Shown: in pieces, positions 26,505 to 37,313 of the stretch
Layout of the letters: each line of letters starts with the position of its first letter
How positions within the stretch are numbered: position 1 is the first letter of the stretch
Notes under the pieces: model-generated
What the model saw: the letters and a program-made list of their open reading frames with translations, nothing else
Databases searched by the model: none
Told to the model about the DNA's origin: nothing
Program-made: the position numbers and the translations under genes
Assembly (NCBI RefSeq): GCF_022846435.1
Contig: NZ_AP025627.1
Coordinates: forward strand, 2,824,001 to 2,888,000
Direction: 5' to 3'
DNA: 64,000 nucleotides
From: Parageobacillus sp. KH3-4
Lineage (GTDB): Bacteria > Bacillota > Bacilli > Bacillales > Anoxybacillaceae

Positions 26505-27041
26505 TTATTGAGCGTTGACTCCTTCTTTTTCGTAAATCGGCACCCATCCTTCTGTCGTAACAAAAATGCGAATCGCAACAACGCGGCGGTCTTCTTGCAG
26601 CGTAAAATAATGACGCGTTTTTTCAGGAACGGAAATAAGATCGCCCGGCTCCAGTTCGACATCAAAAAATTTTCCATCTTTTCCTTGAATTGCGAAAACG
26701 CCGTGGCCGCTTACGATAAAGCGAACTTCGTCATCGGTATGGTGATGTTCGCGTTTAAAGTTTTCCAAAAGCTGATCCAAATTCGGCGTATCTTCCGACA
26801 AAGAAATGACGTCTTGCGCTTTGTAGCCGCGACGTGCAGAAATATCGGCAATTTCTTCTTTGTACGTTTCTAAAATTTCGTTTTTCTCCTCATCGGTAAG
26901 CAAATATTTTTCGCGCAAATGCTCTGGAAGTTTGTTAATATCCCACTTTTCATAAATAACTCCTTGCTCATCCAAAAATTTTACTACTTTCTCAAAATCT
27001 GTAATTCTTTCATTTGTTTCATGAAAACGAATTACCGGCAT
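26505..27041 (-). CDS. mtnD: acireductone dioxygenase
   Basis: Cleaves acireductone with O2; the iron form gives 2-keto-4-methylthiobutyrate and formate, the step before the final transamination of methionine salvage. The 178-residue cupin contains the metal-ligand block HHHTDDEVRF (near residue 96) and a second histidine in RHYFTL (near 143). It is the last gene of mtnWXBD, 42 bases after mtnB, with its own ribosome site and a terminator directly after the stop. Confidence 0.95.
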   Translation of the reverse strand: MPVIRFHETNERITDFEKVVKFLDEQGVIYEKWDINKLPEHLREKYLLTDEEKNEILETYKEEIADISARRGYKAQDVISLSEDTPNLDQLLENFKREHHHTDDEVRFIVSGHGVFAIQGKDGKFFDVELEPGDLISVPEKTRHYFTLQEDRRVVAIRIFVTTEGWVPIYEKEGVNAQ

Positions 27042-27083
27042 TGTTTCATCCTCCTTAAATGGTATTTTTTATATTAGAAAAGG

Positions 27084-27734
27084 TTAAGCAAATGCCTTTG
27101 CTCCCTTAAGAAGCAGCAGTTTCACACGATAGCTAAACAAAAACTCCCACGCTTCCAAAAACTTTTTCGCTTCAAACGCGTCCTTTCCCCATACGGTAAT
27201 GCCGTGGTTGCGGATCAATACCGCCCCGGCGTCACCGTTTACATGCTTGGCAAATTCTTTCGCAAGCGTCGGAATATGCGCGTAGTTTCGAATAATCGGA
27301 ATGCGGATGACCGCATCTTCTTCCCAAAGCCCAAATGCTTTAATAATCTCCTGGCCGGAAAATGCAACTTCTCCGTCATCTCCATACAATTCAGAAATGA
27401 CGTTATTGTCGATCGTATGGACGTGGAGGCTGCAGCCCGCGTTCGTTTTATTATAAATTTCCACATGTAAAAGCGTTTCGGCGGACGGCTTTAAATGCGT
27501 TTTTTCCACCGGATTCCCGGAAGCGTCGACAAGCAAAAAATCTTCATCGGTTTGCTTTCGCTTATCTTTGCCGCTTGCCGTCACTAAAAAAGTGAGAGGG
27601 TCATCGGTTACCTTGATGGACAAGTTGCCGCTTGTGGCAAAAAACCAGTCTCGCGCCGCCAATTCCGCCTTTACTTCGGCAAGCTCTTTCCATCTTTTTG
27701 CGAGCAAACTCATGCTTTTTGCGAGCAAACTCAT
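27084..27734 (-). CDS. mtnB: methylthioribulose-1-phosphate dehydratase
   Basis: Dehydrates 5-methylthioribulose 1-phosphate to the diketo compound used by MtnW. It is a class II aldolase-fold zinc enzyme of 216 residues with SGNLSI near residue 35, the metal pair HVH near 101 and NHGITVWG near 183. The first 21 bases of the gene are duplicated in tandem (27714-27734 and 27693-27713, one mismatch), so the protein begins [19 protein letters not shown] is seven bases before the first copy, which is therefore the start. ATGA overlap with mtnX. Confidence 0.94.
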   Translation of the reverse strand: MSLLAKSMSLLAKRWKELAEVKAELAARDWFFATSGNLSIKVTDDPLTFLVTASGKDKRKQTDEDFLLVDASGNPVEKTHLKPSAETLLHVEIYNKTNAGCSLHVHTIDNNVISELYGDDGEVAFSGQEIIKAFGLWEEDAVIRIPIIRNYAHIPTLAKEFAKHVNGDAGAVLIRNHGITVWGKDAFEAKKFLEAWEFLFSYRVKLLLLKGAKAFA

Positions 27735-28390
27735 GCTTTCACCTCCATCGTCTCCAGAAAATGAATGACATCGAAAAATGTCGCAAACGGCGTATGCGGG
27801 ATATCTAATTCTTGGCATTTTTGCAGCAGGAAATCGCGGGCGATCACATGATCCGCCAGTTTCGCCACCGCTAAATCGGTGATCGAATCGCCGATGACAA
27901 TATGGAAGGAATCAGGCTTTCTCAATTTTCGCAGCAGCGACGGCTTGCAGCAGCCGCAGCCGTTTTGGCACTCGTTATCGCATGAATGCGGCCACGTGAT
28001 GCGGATCGTTTCTCCGCTGAAATCAGCGCCATTGCAGAAGATGCGTTCTTTTTCGACGATCCCTTCTAAAAGCGGATAGACAAAAAAGTCGATGCCGCCG
28101 CTGACGACATATAGCGGAATATCACGCTCCTTCGTAAACGCGACGAATTCGCGAAAACCGTCGCGGATGCGGGCGTTTTGCAAAACGAAATCGGTAATGT
28201 CTTCCTTCCAACTTGATGGTAGAAGGGAAAACATCGCGCCAACCCCTTCTTGCACCGAGATGCGCTGTGCTAATATATCATCTTTTAACGCTTCCCATTC
28301 CGGCGGCGCAAACCGTTTCATAATCGCGACAATGTTGTCAGTGTCTGTAATCGTCCCATCAAAATCGCAAAATATGATTGGCTTTGTCAT
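27731..28390 (-). CDS. mtnX: 2-hydroxy-3-keto-5-methylthiopentenyl-1-phosphate phosphatase
   Basis: HAD-family phosphatase of 219 residues producing acireductone from the MtnW product. The nucleophile motif [12 protein letters not shown] lies at the N-terminus, motif II is YVVSGG near residue 98, and motif III/IV is [12 protein letters not shown] near 165. A Cys-rich insertion ([15 protein letters not shown]) near 140 is seen in MtnX proteins. Both neighbours overlap by four bases, ATGA with mtnW and with mtnB. GAGGTG precedes the ATG at 28390. Confidence 0.94.
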   Translation of the reverse strand: MTKPIIFCDFDGTITDTDNIVAIMKRFAPPEWEALKDDILAQRISVQEGVGAMFSLLPSSWKEDITDFVLQNARIRDGFREFVAFTKERDIPLYVVSGGIDFFVYPLLEGIVEKERIFCNGADFSGETIRITWPHSCDNECQNGCGCCKPSLLRKLRKPDSFHIVIGDSITDLAVAKLADHVIARDFLLQKCQELDIPHTPFATFFDVIHFLETMEVKA

Positions 28391-29628
28391 GATGTCACCT
28401 CTATTGCTCCCCATAAGTCAATCGCTTTTTGCAATGCGTCATTTTCGCGCGCTGCTTCATGAAGTGATTTTCCGGCGAGAACGGCATCGATCGCAGCGCG
28501 AAACGCTTTGCCGCCGCCTTCCGCTCCGTCTGGATGGCCATGTATGCCGCCGCCCGCATTGACGATGCTATCTATGCCAAAATCGCGGAACAATAATGGC
28601 ACAAGTCCTGGATGAATGCCCGCCGATGGAACCGGAAACGACCGTTTAAACGGTTCCGTCTCGTCCGTCAGCTCCGCGGCAATACCAAGCGCCTCTTCTT
28701 TATCAAGGGCAACGCTTCCGTACGGCGACGGGAAAAGCACAAAATCTGCGCCAGCAAGGCGAAGCAATTTACCAAGCAGCAAAGATGCTTTTATTCCGTA
28801 AAACTCCGATGGGGTAAGCGCCCCGCTAAACGCCGGATGCGCCATGATCGGAATCGCAATTTCCTTATCTTCGCGCAATCCTTGGAGCACATCCAAACCG
28901 TAGGCAAATACGTTGAACAGCAATACGTCGGCGCCCAGTTCCACCGCGCGTTTCGCTTTTTCTTTCAACTCGAACGTTTTTCCAGTCAAATTTACCGCAT
29001 ATAACGTCCGTTTCCCCGTCTTCTCGTATACTTCGTTTAACACCGCTTTTCCTGCCGTAATCCGCTTTTCAAACGGCAGCAAATCGCTGTCAAATAAGAT
29101 TTCATCATCTTTGACAAGGTCGACCCCGCCAAGCGCCTGCTGCTTCAGCTGTTCAGTTAAATAAACGATATCGCGGCCGATGACACCTTTAAAAATGCTC
29201 ATCAAAAGCGGGCGATCATATACATTAACTTTTTGCCGAATCTCATCGATGCCAAAACGAGGGCCGGGAAACTGCTTCTTCCATTCATCGGAAAACGTTA
29301 CATCTAGCAATCTTACTTCTCCGTCCAAAGACAGTTTGCCAAACACCGTTGTTAAAAGCGCCGGAATGTCAGCGCTGAAATTGGCCGTTGGATAAGCGAT
29401 TTGCACGATCGCTCGCTTCAGCCGTTTTCCAAAGTAGCGGTTTACTCGTTCACTTTCTTCCAGCACTTGTATATTCGCGACTTCACCTTTATGTTTGCGC
29501 AATTGCTCGCGTTCAAGCTGCGGCAAATCGGTCCACGTGCCGACCGTTAAACCGAGCGCAATTCCTTCCGCCTTTTTCTTGATATCTTTTTCATCGTGAA
29601 TCAGATATGTGGCAATCACTTGACTCAT
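28387..29628 (-). CDS. mtnW: 2,3-diketo-5-methylthiopentyl-1-phosphate enolase (RuBisCO-like protein)
   Basis: Type IV RuBisCO of 413 residues that enolises the diketo intermediate and does not fix CO2. The metal-site motif [10 protein letters not shown] holds the lysine carbamylated in the family, and [10 protein letters not shown] near the C-terminus forms the phosphate site. It is the first gene of mtnWXBD, behind a SAM-I riboswitch with a terminator. The frame contains an ATG at 29634 that abuts AGAGGG; the ATG at 29628 is six bases from it and is chosen. Confidence 0.95.
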   Translation of the reverse strand: MSQVIATYLIHDEKDIKKKAEGIALGLTVGTWTDLPQLEREQLRKHKGEVANIQVLEESERVNRYFGKRLKRAIVQIAYPTANFSADIPALLTTVFGKLSLDGEVRLLDVTFSDEWKKQFPGPRFGIDEIRQKVNVYDRPLLMSIFKGVIGRDIVYLTEQLKQQALGGVDLVKDDEILFDSDLLPFEKRITAGKAVLNEVYEKTGKRTLYAVNLTGKTFELKEKAKRAVELGADVLLFNVFAYGLDVLQGLREDKEIAIPIMAHPAFSGALTPSEFYGIKASLLLGKLLRLAGADFVLFPSPYGSVALDKEEALGIAAELTDETEPFKRSFPVPSAGIHPGLVPLLFRDFGIDSIVNAGGGIHGHPDGAEGGGKAFRAAIDAVLAGKSLHEAARENDALQKAIDLWGAIEVTS

Positions 29629-29655
29629 CGTCATCCCTCTTTCTGTTCATCCATC

Positions 29656-29683
29656 AAAAAAACCTCTTCATAAGAAGAGGCTT
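29656..29683 (-). terminator. terminator of the mtnW SAM riboswitch
   Basis: CCTCTTC (29663-29669) pairs with GAAGAGG (29674-29680), with seven A at 29656-29662 giving the U-run on the minus strand, between aptamer and mtnW. Confidence 0.9.
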
Positions 29684-29700
29684 TGATTATTCACACTCTT

Positions 29701-29805
29701 CTTATCTCCCAGCGTTTCCGCTGCAAGAATTAGCACCGTGCTTAACCGTTGTTAAGCCGGTTGCCGGGCTTCATTGGGCTTGTCCCTCCGCCTGCTCTTG
29801 ATAAG
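29701..29805 (-). promoter_or_regulatory. SAM-I (S-box) riboswitch of mtnWXBD
   Basis: The minus strand shows the S-box core in order: CTTATCAAGAG, GGAGGGA, GGCCC-like CAAGCCCAATGAAGCCCGGCAACC stretch, CACGGTGCTAATTC and GGGAGATAAG closing P1. The P3 stem is of ordinary length. High SAM should favour the terminator and lower salvage gene expression. Confidence 0.96.
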
Positions 29806-29871
29806 AATGTCTGCAATATCATATTCACTTTTCAAACTTTCGAACTATTCGCTCTCGCAAATTTAATTTGA

Positions 29872-29900
29872 ATTATGGCAGTATTTTTTTACGCTGTCAA
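29872..29900 (-). promoter_or_regulatory. sigma-A promoter of mtnWXBD
   Basis: On the minus strand TTGACA (plus 29895-29900) and CATAAT (plus 29872-29877) are 17 bases apart, about 65 bases before the aptamer. Confidence 0.85.
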
Positions 29901-29918
29901 TCATTTTTTTGCATTTTA

Positions 29919-31091
29919 TTAAAAAAGACCAAGCTGCGCAATCCGTTCCGCCGCTTCTTGCAAGCGGGCTTCACTTGTTAATAATCCTACGCGCACATAT
30001 CCTTCCCCATGCTCGCCGAACCCGATTCCCGGCGCGACAACGACATGCGCTTTTTCTAGCAAATAATCGGAAAAACGTTCCGATGTCCAGCCGTTCGGTA
30101 CCGGCAGCCACGCAAAAAACGAACCTTTTGGGGCAGTGACATCCCAGCCGATTCGCCGCAACGCGTCAATGAGCGTATTGCGCCGCGATTCATACAAGGC
30201 GACAAGCTCCTCGACGCAACGCTGCGAGGAAAGAAGGGCGGTCGCTGCCGCTTCTTGAATGGCGCCGAACAAGCTCACATATAAATGATCTTGCAGCAAA
30301 TTAATCGCCGCAATCACGCTTTCATTTCCAACGGCAAATGCCACTCGCCAGCCCGCCATATTATATGTTTTGGAGAACGTATAAATTTCCACGCCAATTT
30401 CTTTTGCCCCCTCTGCTTGGAGAAAGCTAACCGGTTTTCTTCCGTCAAAGCCGATCGCACCGTATGCAAAATCATGAACGACGCAAATTCCGTGTTTGGC
30501 GGCAAACGACACCGTTTCTTCAAAAAATTCCTGCGAAGCAATCGCCCCAGTCGGGTTATTCGGATAGTTTAAAAACATCATTTTTGCTTTTTCCGCGATA
30601 CTTGCCGGAATTTCATCATAATCGGGCAAAAACTGATTTTCCGCACGCAACGGCATCATCACCATTTCCGCACGCGCGAGCGCAATCCCCGACCAATAAT
30701 CCGGATATCCCGGGTCAGGCACGAGCACAATATCCCCCGGATTAACTAGACATTGCGGAATCTCGACAAGCCCTGCCTTCCCGCCAAACAAAATCGCTAC
30801 TTCTTTTTCCGGGTCAACAGTAACGCCGTATTCGCGCTCATAAAACGCGGCAACCGCGCGTTTCAAGAAGGAATATCCTTGAAACGGCGAATATTTGTGA
30901 TATTTTGGGTTCGCCACCGCCTTTTGCATCGCCGCAACGATATGCGGAGGAGTCGGCTGATCGGGATTGCCTTGCCCTAAATTGATCACGTCATGCCCCT
31001 CCGCCATTTTTTTCGCGACTTTATCGACAAGCGAAGCAAAAAACTGCTTTGGCAGGCTCTGCAGTAACTCGGATGGAGGAAACTGTTTCAT
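29919..31091 (-). CDS. mtnE: methionine salvage aminotransferase
   Basis: PLP-dependent class I aminotransferase of 390 residues that converts 2-keto-4-methylthiobutyrate to methionine. The PLP lysine is in SKTYNMAGWR near residue 235, with NYPNNPTG near 170 and a C-terminal arginine for the carboxylate. The position between the mtnW riboswitch and divergent mtnU matches B. subtilis mtnE. It has its own promoter at 31134-31162 and no S-box, so SAM control of this step must be indirect. AAGGTG lies six bases before the ATG at 31091, three before an ATG one codon earlier. Confidence 0.93.
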   Translation of the reverse strand: MKQFPPSELLQSLPKQFFASLVDKVAKKMAEGHDVINLGQGNPDQPTPPHIVAAMQKAVANPKYHKYSPFQGYSFLKRAVAAFYEREYGVTVDPEKEVAILFGGKAGLVEIPQCLVNPGDIVLVPDPGYPDYWSGIALARAEMVMMPLRAENQFLPDYDEIPASIAEKAKMMFLNYPNNPTGAIASQEFFEETVSFAAKHGICVVHDFAYGAIGFDGRKPVSFLQAEGAKEIGVEIYTFSKTYNMAGWRVAFAVGNESVIAAINLLQDHLYVSLFGAIQEAAATALLSSQRCVEELVALYESRRNTLIDALRRIGWDVTAPKGSFFAWLPVPNGWTSERFSDYLLEKAHVVVAPGIGFGEHGEGYVRVGLLTSEARLQEAAERIAQLGLF

Positions 31092-31133
31092 CATGAACAC
31101 CTTCTCAAAAATTTCTTGAAATTCTAGTGAAAA

Positions 31134-31162
31134 ATCATATATCGTAAAAATCAAAATGTAAA
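31134..31162 (-). promoter_or_regulatory. sigma-A promoter of mtnE
   Basis: On the minus strand TTTACA (plus 31157-31162) and TATGAT (plus 31134-31139), spacer 17. This leaves a leader of about 35 bases, too short for a riboswitch. Confidence 0.7.
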
Positions 31163-31187
31163 GTAAATTTTTTCGAGGTGAATTTCG

Positions 31188-32027
31188 ATGATAATAAAAA
31201 TTGCATGTCTTCAGCTGGATATCGCCTTTGGCAATCCCGCAGAAAACGAACAGCGCGTGGAAAAAGAGATAGAAAAAATTGCAAAAGATCGTCCAGATAT
31301 TATCGTTCTTCCTGAATTATGGACGACCGGTTATGATTTAACCCGCCTTGATGAAATTGCCGATGAGGGCGGTGCACGCACAAAAGCGTTCATTCAGAAA
31401 TTAGCGAAAACACATCATGTCAATATCGTTGCTGGATCTGTTGCTAAAAAAACTGCAAATGGCGTCACTAATACGATGTACGTCGCCGACCGAAACGGCG
31501 CCATCGTTGGCGAATATAGCAAACTCCATTTATTCCAGCTGATGAATGAACATCTTTACTTGCAATCAGGGGAAAAAATGGGATTATTCACATTAGAAAA
31601 CACTCAATGTGCTGGCGTCATTTGTTATGACATCCGCTTTCCGGAATGGGTCCGCGCCCATATGGTCCAAGGGGCGGAAGTGTTATTTGTCGTCGCCGAA
31701 TGGCCGCTTCCCCGCCTTTCCCATTGGCGCACGCTGCTTGCAGCGCGCGCGATTGAAAATCAATGCTACGTCATCGCGTGCAACCGCGCTGGGAGCGATC
31801 CAAACAACGTCTTTGCCGGCCATTCGCTGGTGATTGATCCATGGGGGGAAATCGTCGTGGAAGCAAGCGAACAACCTTGTACATTAACGGCGCAAATCGA
31901 CCTTGCAAAAGTAAACGAAGCGCGAAAACAAATCCCGATTTTTGCGGACCGCCGCATAGCTGATTACATCGCCGCCGAAAAAAATTTGCAAAAAAGTGTT
32001 GACAAACCGTTTCATAACCATGTATGA
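31188..32027 (+). CDS. mtnU: omega-amidase of methionine salvage (nitrilase family)
   Basis: Carbon-nitrogen hydrolase of 279 residues, expected to hydrolyse 2-oxoglutaramate left by glutamine-dependent MtnE, pulling transamination forward. The catalytic triad is visible as Glu in LPELW (near 44), Lys in YSKLHLF (near 111) and Cys in GVICYDIRFPEW (near 146). It is divergent from mtnE, with 96 bases between start codons. GAGGTG is seven bases before the ATG. Its last codons contain the mtnKA promoter. Confidence 0.93.
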   Translation: MIIKIACLQLDIAFGNPAENEQRVEKEIEKIAKDRPDIIVLPELWTTGYDLTRLDEIADEGGARTKAFIQKLAKTHHVNIVAGSVAKKTANGVTNTMYVADRNGAIVGEYSKLHLFQLMNEHLYLQSGEKMGLFTLENTQCAGVICYDIRFPEWVRAHMVQGAEVLFVVAEWPLPRLSHWRTLLAARAIENQCYVIACNRAGSDPNNVFAGHSLVIDPWGEIVVEASEQPCTLTAQIDLAKVNEARKQIPIFADRRIADYIAAEKNLQKSVDKPFHNHV

Positions 32028-32028
32028 T
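31999..32028 (+). promoter_or_regulatory. sigma-A promoter of mtnKA, inside the end of mtnU
   Basis: TTGACA at 31999-32004 and TATGAT at 32023-32028, spacer 18. Nearly the whole promoter is within mtnU coding sequence. Confidence 0.82.
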
Positions 32029-32097
32029 TCGTATCAAGCATAAAAACATCAAAAATTGCTAACATAGCGAAAATTACAAAATGAATATAGCGGCATA

Positions 32098-33544
<1,447 letters not shown>

Positions 33545-33565
33545 CGTAATGAAAGGAAGAACGAT

Positions 33566-34627
33566 ATGGCAGAACCTTTCGCAATTCCGCGTTCTGTAGA
33601 GTGGAACGATACTCATATCACGATTTTAAACCAACAAAAACTACCATTAGTAACGGAATATTTACAGTTAAAAGACATCGAGGATGTATGGGAGGCAATC
33701 GCCACGTTAAAGGTGCGCGGCGCACCTGCGATCGGCATTACGGCTGCTTACGGCCTCGCTCTTGCTGCACAACGATATGAAACAGAATCACTGGAAACGT
33801 TTAAAGAGCAATTGCTAAAGGACCGCGACTACTTGGCAAGCTCCCGACCAACGGCGGTGAACTTGTTTTGGGCGTTAGACCGGCTCGTTTCCAGCATCGC
33901 CCATTCTTCCTCTGTGAATGAAGCAAAAACGACGCTCATCCATGAAGCGATCCGCATCCAAATTGAAGATGAAGACGTATGCCGACGCATTGGAGAGCAC
34001 GCGCTTTCCTTATTTCAAAACGGCGACCGCATTTTAACCATTTGCAATGCCGGCTCGATCGCAACCGCCCGCTATGGCACTGCGCTCGCTCCATTTTATT
34101 TGGCGAAAGAAAAAGGGGTAAATCTTCATGTTTATGCATCGGAAACACGCCCTGTCCTGCAAGGGGCCAGATTGACAACGTGGGAACTAATGCAAGCCGG
34201 CGTAGACGTGACGCTTATCACCGACAATATGGCGGCACAGACGATCAAAGCGAAAAACATTACCGCTGTCATTGTCGGCGCCGACCGCATTGCAGCCAAC
34301 GGCGATACCGCCAATAAAATCGGCACTTTGGGGCTGGCACTGCTCGCTAAGGCATTCCACATTCCTTTTTATGTCGCCGCACCATTATCAACGATCGATT
34401 TAGCGACAAAAACAGGGGAAGATATTCCGATCGAGGAACGCAATCCAGAGGAAGTGACGCATATCGCCGGAACGCGAATCGCTCCAGAAGGCGTAAACGT
34501 TTATAATCCAGCGTTCGATGTAACGCCGCATGATCTCATCACGGCCATTATTACTGAAAAAGGGATCATCCGCGGCAACTATGAAACAGAGCTGCCAGCA
34601 CTATTCGCAAAGGGAGGAACACCATGA
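33566..34627 (+). CDS. mtnA: methylthioribose-1-phosphate isomerase
   Basis: Converts 5-methylthioribose 1-phosphate to the ribulose form. This eIF2B-alpha-like protein of 353 residues shows the RGAPAIGI motif near residue 52, the catalytic Cys in [12 protein letters not shown] near 160 and Asp in [17 protein letters not shown] near 240. It follows mtnK by 21 bases, and its stop overlaps the start of the binding-protein gene as ATGA, which ties the importer to the salvage enzymes. Confidence 0.95.
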   Translation: MAEPFAIPRSVEWNDTHITILNQQKLPLVTEYLQLKDIEDVWEAIATLKVRGAPAIGITAAYGLALAAQRYETESLETFKEQLLKDRDYLASSRPTAVNLFWALDRLVSSIAHSSSVNEAKTTLIHEAIRIQIEDEDVCRRIGEHALSLFQNGDRILTICNAGSIATARYGTALAPFYLAKEKGVNLHVYASETRPVLQGARLTTWELMQAGVDVTLITDNMAAQTIKAKNITAVIVGADRIAANGDTANKIGTLGLALLAKAFHIPFYVAAPLSTIDLATKTGEDIPIEERNPEEVTHIAGTRIAPEGVNVYNPAFDVTPHDLITAIITEKGIIRGNYETELPALFAKGGTP

Positions 34628-35769
34628 AGCAATTTAGACTTCACTATTTATTTGCACTGCTTTTTTCCGTTCTCGTCATCCTTAGCGGCTGCATGAACGA
34701 ACAAGATGCCGTCAGTCCGAAACCAGCCAAACAAGAAAATGGCGCAGCCGAGAAAACAAGCAAAACAACAGCAGCACCAACCGAACAGGCAGATATCCCT
34801 GAAAAATTAAAGAAACCGATAAAAATTGCCGCCATTATGCAAATGTCGATCGGCACGTTTTCTTCTCAGTATATCGCTGGCGTAAAAGAACAAGTGCAGA
34901 AATTTGGCGGCGAAGTGCAAATTTACAATGCGGATAACGATTTGACGAAAATGGCTTCCTATGTCGAAACAGCAATTACGCAAAACGTCGATGCAATTCT
35001 GTTGGATCACGGGCGCGCGGATGCGTTGGAAGGTCCGGTGAAAAAGGCAGTCGCCAAAGGCATTCCGGTTGTTGCATTCGACAATGATTTAAACATCCCG
35101 GGCGTAACAGTGATTGACCAAGATGACTACAGCCTTGCCTGGAAGACGTTAAAAACGTTGGCCGAAGACTTAAACGGTGAAGGAAACATCGTCACCATTT
35201 GGGTTGGCGGATTTACACCGATGGAACGGCGCCACGTGATTTACGATGCGTTTAAAAAACGCTATCCGAACATCAAAGAAGTGGCGAAATTCGGTACAGC
35301 CAGCGCCAATACTGCTTTAGACACACAAACGCAAATGGAAGCGATTTTGAAAAAATATCCGAATAAAGGCGATATTGACGCTGTTTTCGCGACTTGGGAT
35401 GAATTTGCCAAAGGCGCAACGCGTGCGATCGAGCAGGCAGGACGCAATGAGATTAAAGTATATGGAATCGATTTAAGCGATGAAGATTTGCAATTGATGC
35501 AAAAACCAAATAGCCCTTGGGTCGCTACAACGGCGACGGACCCAGCCGAAGTCGGACGCGTTCAAGTTCGCTTTGCTTATCAAAAAATTGCTGGTGAGAA
35601 AACGCCAAACATTTATTCATTAGAACCGCATTTAGTCAAACGATCCGATTTGCCTAACCAACAAGTATCGATGAAAGACCTTCATCAATACATTTCTGGC
35701 TGGGGGCAATCTAATGTTGCCATTTCCCCTTGGATGAAAACATTGGAAGCACAGGTGAAAAACAAATGA
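34624..35769 (+). CDS. ABC importer substrate-binding lipoprotein (ribose-binding type)
   Basis: Extracytoplasmic binding protein of 381 residues. The lipobox LSGC places the lipidated cysteine at residue 23, a Lys/Thr/Ala-rich tether of about 35 residues follows, then a two-lobed type I periplasmic-binding fold related to RbsB ([42 protein letters not shown]). Translational coupling to mtnA and the S-box upstream point to methylthioribose or a close relative as ligand (inference). It could also carry an autoinducer-2-like or pentose ligand, but no kinase or catabolic gene for those is present. Confidence 0.9.
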   Translation: MKQFRLHYLFALLFSVLVILSGCMNEQDAVSPKPAKQENGAAEKTSKTTAAPTEQADIPEKLKKPIKIAAIMQMSIGTFSSQYIAGVKEQVQKFGGEVQIYNADNDLTKMASYVETAITQNVDAILLDHGRADALEGPVKKAVAKGIPVVAFDNDLNIPGVTVIDQDDYSLAWKTLKTLAEDLNGEGNIVTIWVGGFTPMERRHVIYDAFKKRYPNIKEVAKFGTASANTALDTQTQMEAILKKYPNKGDIDAVFATWDEFAKGATRAIEQAGRNEIKVYGIDLSDEDLQLMQKPNSPWVATTATDPAEVGRVQVRFAYQKIAGEKTPNIYSLEPHLVKRSDLPNQQVSMKDLHQYISGWGQSNVAISPWMKTLEAQVKNK

Positions 35770-37313
35770 ACGGACTTTACATGAACAATATTTATAAATC
35801 GTTTGGCGCGGTAAACGTATTAAACGGCGTGAATCTCCATGTGCGAAAAGGAGAAGTTCACGCCCTTTTAGGGATGAATGGAGCTGGGAAAAGCACATTG
35901 ATGAAAATTCTCGCTGGAGCCCTTTTTCCAGACAAAGGTACGATTACAATAGACGGAGAAGAGCGCCGATTTTCTTCTCCTGCTGATGCGAAAAAAGCAG
36001 GCATTGGATTAGTTGTTCAAGAAGTCGATACCGCCTTGTTTCCATCGCTGACCGTCTATGAAAATATTGCCGCTGATGACATCGCTGATGCAAAACAAAA
36101 ACCTCTCCTTTCATGGAAACAGCAAAAACAGCGGGCCGCAGAGCTTTTGCGCCAAGTCGGTCTGTCGATTTCGCCGAACAAGCTTATTCGCGAATGCACC
36201 TTGCATGAAAAACAGCTCATCGTTTTAGCAAAAGTGCTTTCCTCATCGGCCCGATACATTATTTTAGATGAGCCGACCGCCGCGCTCAGCGAAACGGAAA
36301 CAAAGCGGCTGTTTACGATTATCAACGATTTAAAAGCGCAAGGAGTTTCGTTCATTTATATTTCTCACAAATTGAAAGAGGTAAAAGAGATTTGCGACCG
36401 CGTCACCATTTTGCGTGACGGAAACGTCGTCCACCATGGCGACGTTTCCACCCTTTCACTAGAAGAAATGATTCAATATATGGTTGGACGCGCCTATGCA
36501 ACCGTGCAAAAAGAAGCGCGCACATACAGTGACGACATTCTTTTTAAAGTGAAACAGCTGCGCATCGCGAAAACAGGCACAACGGTCGATTTGCAAATTC
36601 ATAAAGGGGAGATCGTCGGCATTGCCGGACTTGCCGGAGCAGGGAAAACCGAACTCGCCGAAAGTTTAATCGCCCATGCAAAAACGGCGGGAGAATGGTG
36701 GATCGATGGACAGCGTTATACGTTTTCCTCACCAAAAGAAGCGATTGCGGCCGGAATTTGCCTTATTCCGGAAGAACGGAGAAAACAAGGGCTTTTCTTA
36801 AATGAAACGGTCCGTACGAATCTTACGGTTCAACTATTATCATCATTAACAAAATGGCAATGGGTGTTGCGGAAGAAAGAAACAGAAGTTGCGCAACGGT
36901 TAGTGGATGCGTTGCGAATTCATCCGCCTTTTCCGCAAGCGGTTGTCAAACAGTTAAGCGGCGGCAACCAGCAAAAAGTCGTCATTGGCAAATGGTTAAA
37001 GACAAACGCTCATGTATTCATTTTTGACGAACCGACAAAAGGGATTGATGTCAATGCGAAACAAGAAGTATTTTCGATCATCCGCTCCCTCGCCGATGAA
37101 GGAAAAGCGCTTTTATATTTAACAAGCGAATTTCAAGAACTGCTCGAGATTGCTGATACGATTTATATCATGGTGGACGGGCAACTTGTCAAACGTGTTT
37201 CCGCTCGTGATATCACATATGAACAATTAATCTATTACTGCAACGGAGGGGATTTGGATGGCACAACCAGCCGTTTCGATCACCAAGAAAAAGCAAGCAC
37301 CATCTCTTCTTGA
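35766..37313 (+). CDS. ABC importer ATP-binding protein (RbsA type, two domains)
   Basis: Fused double ATPase of 515 residues. Domain 1 has Walker A GMNGAGKST near residue 38 and Walker B IILDEPTAAL, but where relatives have LSxGxxQ its signature reads CTLHEKQ, a degenerate form. Domain 2 keeps an intact Walker A (GLAGAGKTE) and signature LSGGNQQK, with Walker B FIFDEPTKGID. So one composite ATP site is probably altered. The start overlaps the binding-protein stop as ATGA, and the last 56 bases overlap the permease gene. Confidence 0.92.
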   Translation: MNGLYMNNIYKSFGAVNVLNGVNLHVRKGEVHALLGMNGAGKSTLMKILAGALFPDKGTITIDGEERRFSSPADAKKAGIGLVVQEVDTALFPSLTVYENIAADDIADAKQKPLLSWKQQKQRAAELLRQVGLSISPNKLIRECTLHEKQLIVLAKVLSSSARYIILDEPTAALSETETKRLFTIINDLKAQGVSFIYISHKLKEVKEICDRVTILRDGNVVHHGDVSTLSLEEMIQYMVGRAYATVQKEARTYSDDILFKVKQLRIAKTGTTVDLQIHKGEIVGIAGLAGAGKTELAESLIAHAKTAGEWWIDGQRYTFSSPKEAIAAGICLIPEERRKQGLFLNETVRTNLTVQLLSSLTKWQWVLRKKETEVAQRLVDALRIHPPFPQAVVKQLSGGNQQKVVIGKWLKTNAHVFIFDEPTKGIDVNAKQEVFSIIRSLADEGKALLYLTSEFQELLEIADTIYIMVDGQLVKRVSARDITYEQLIYYCNGGDLDGTTSRFDHQEKASTISS

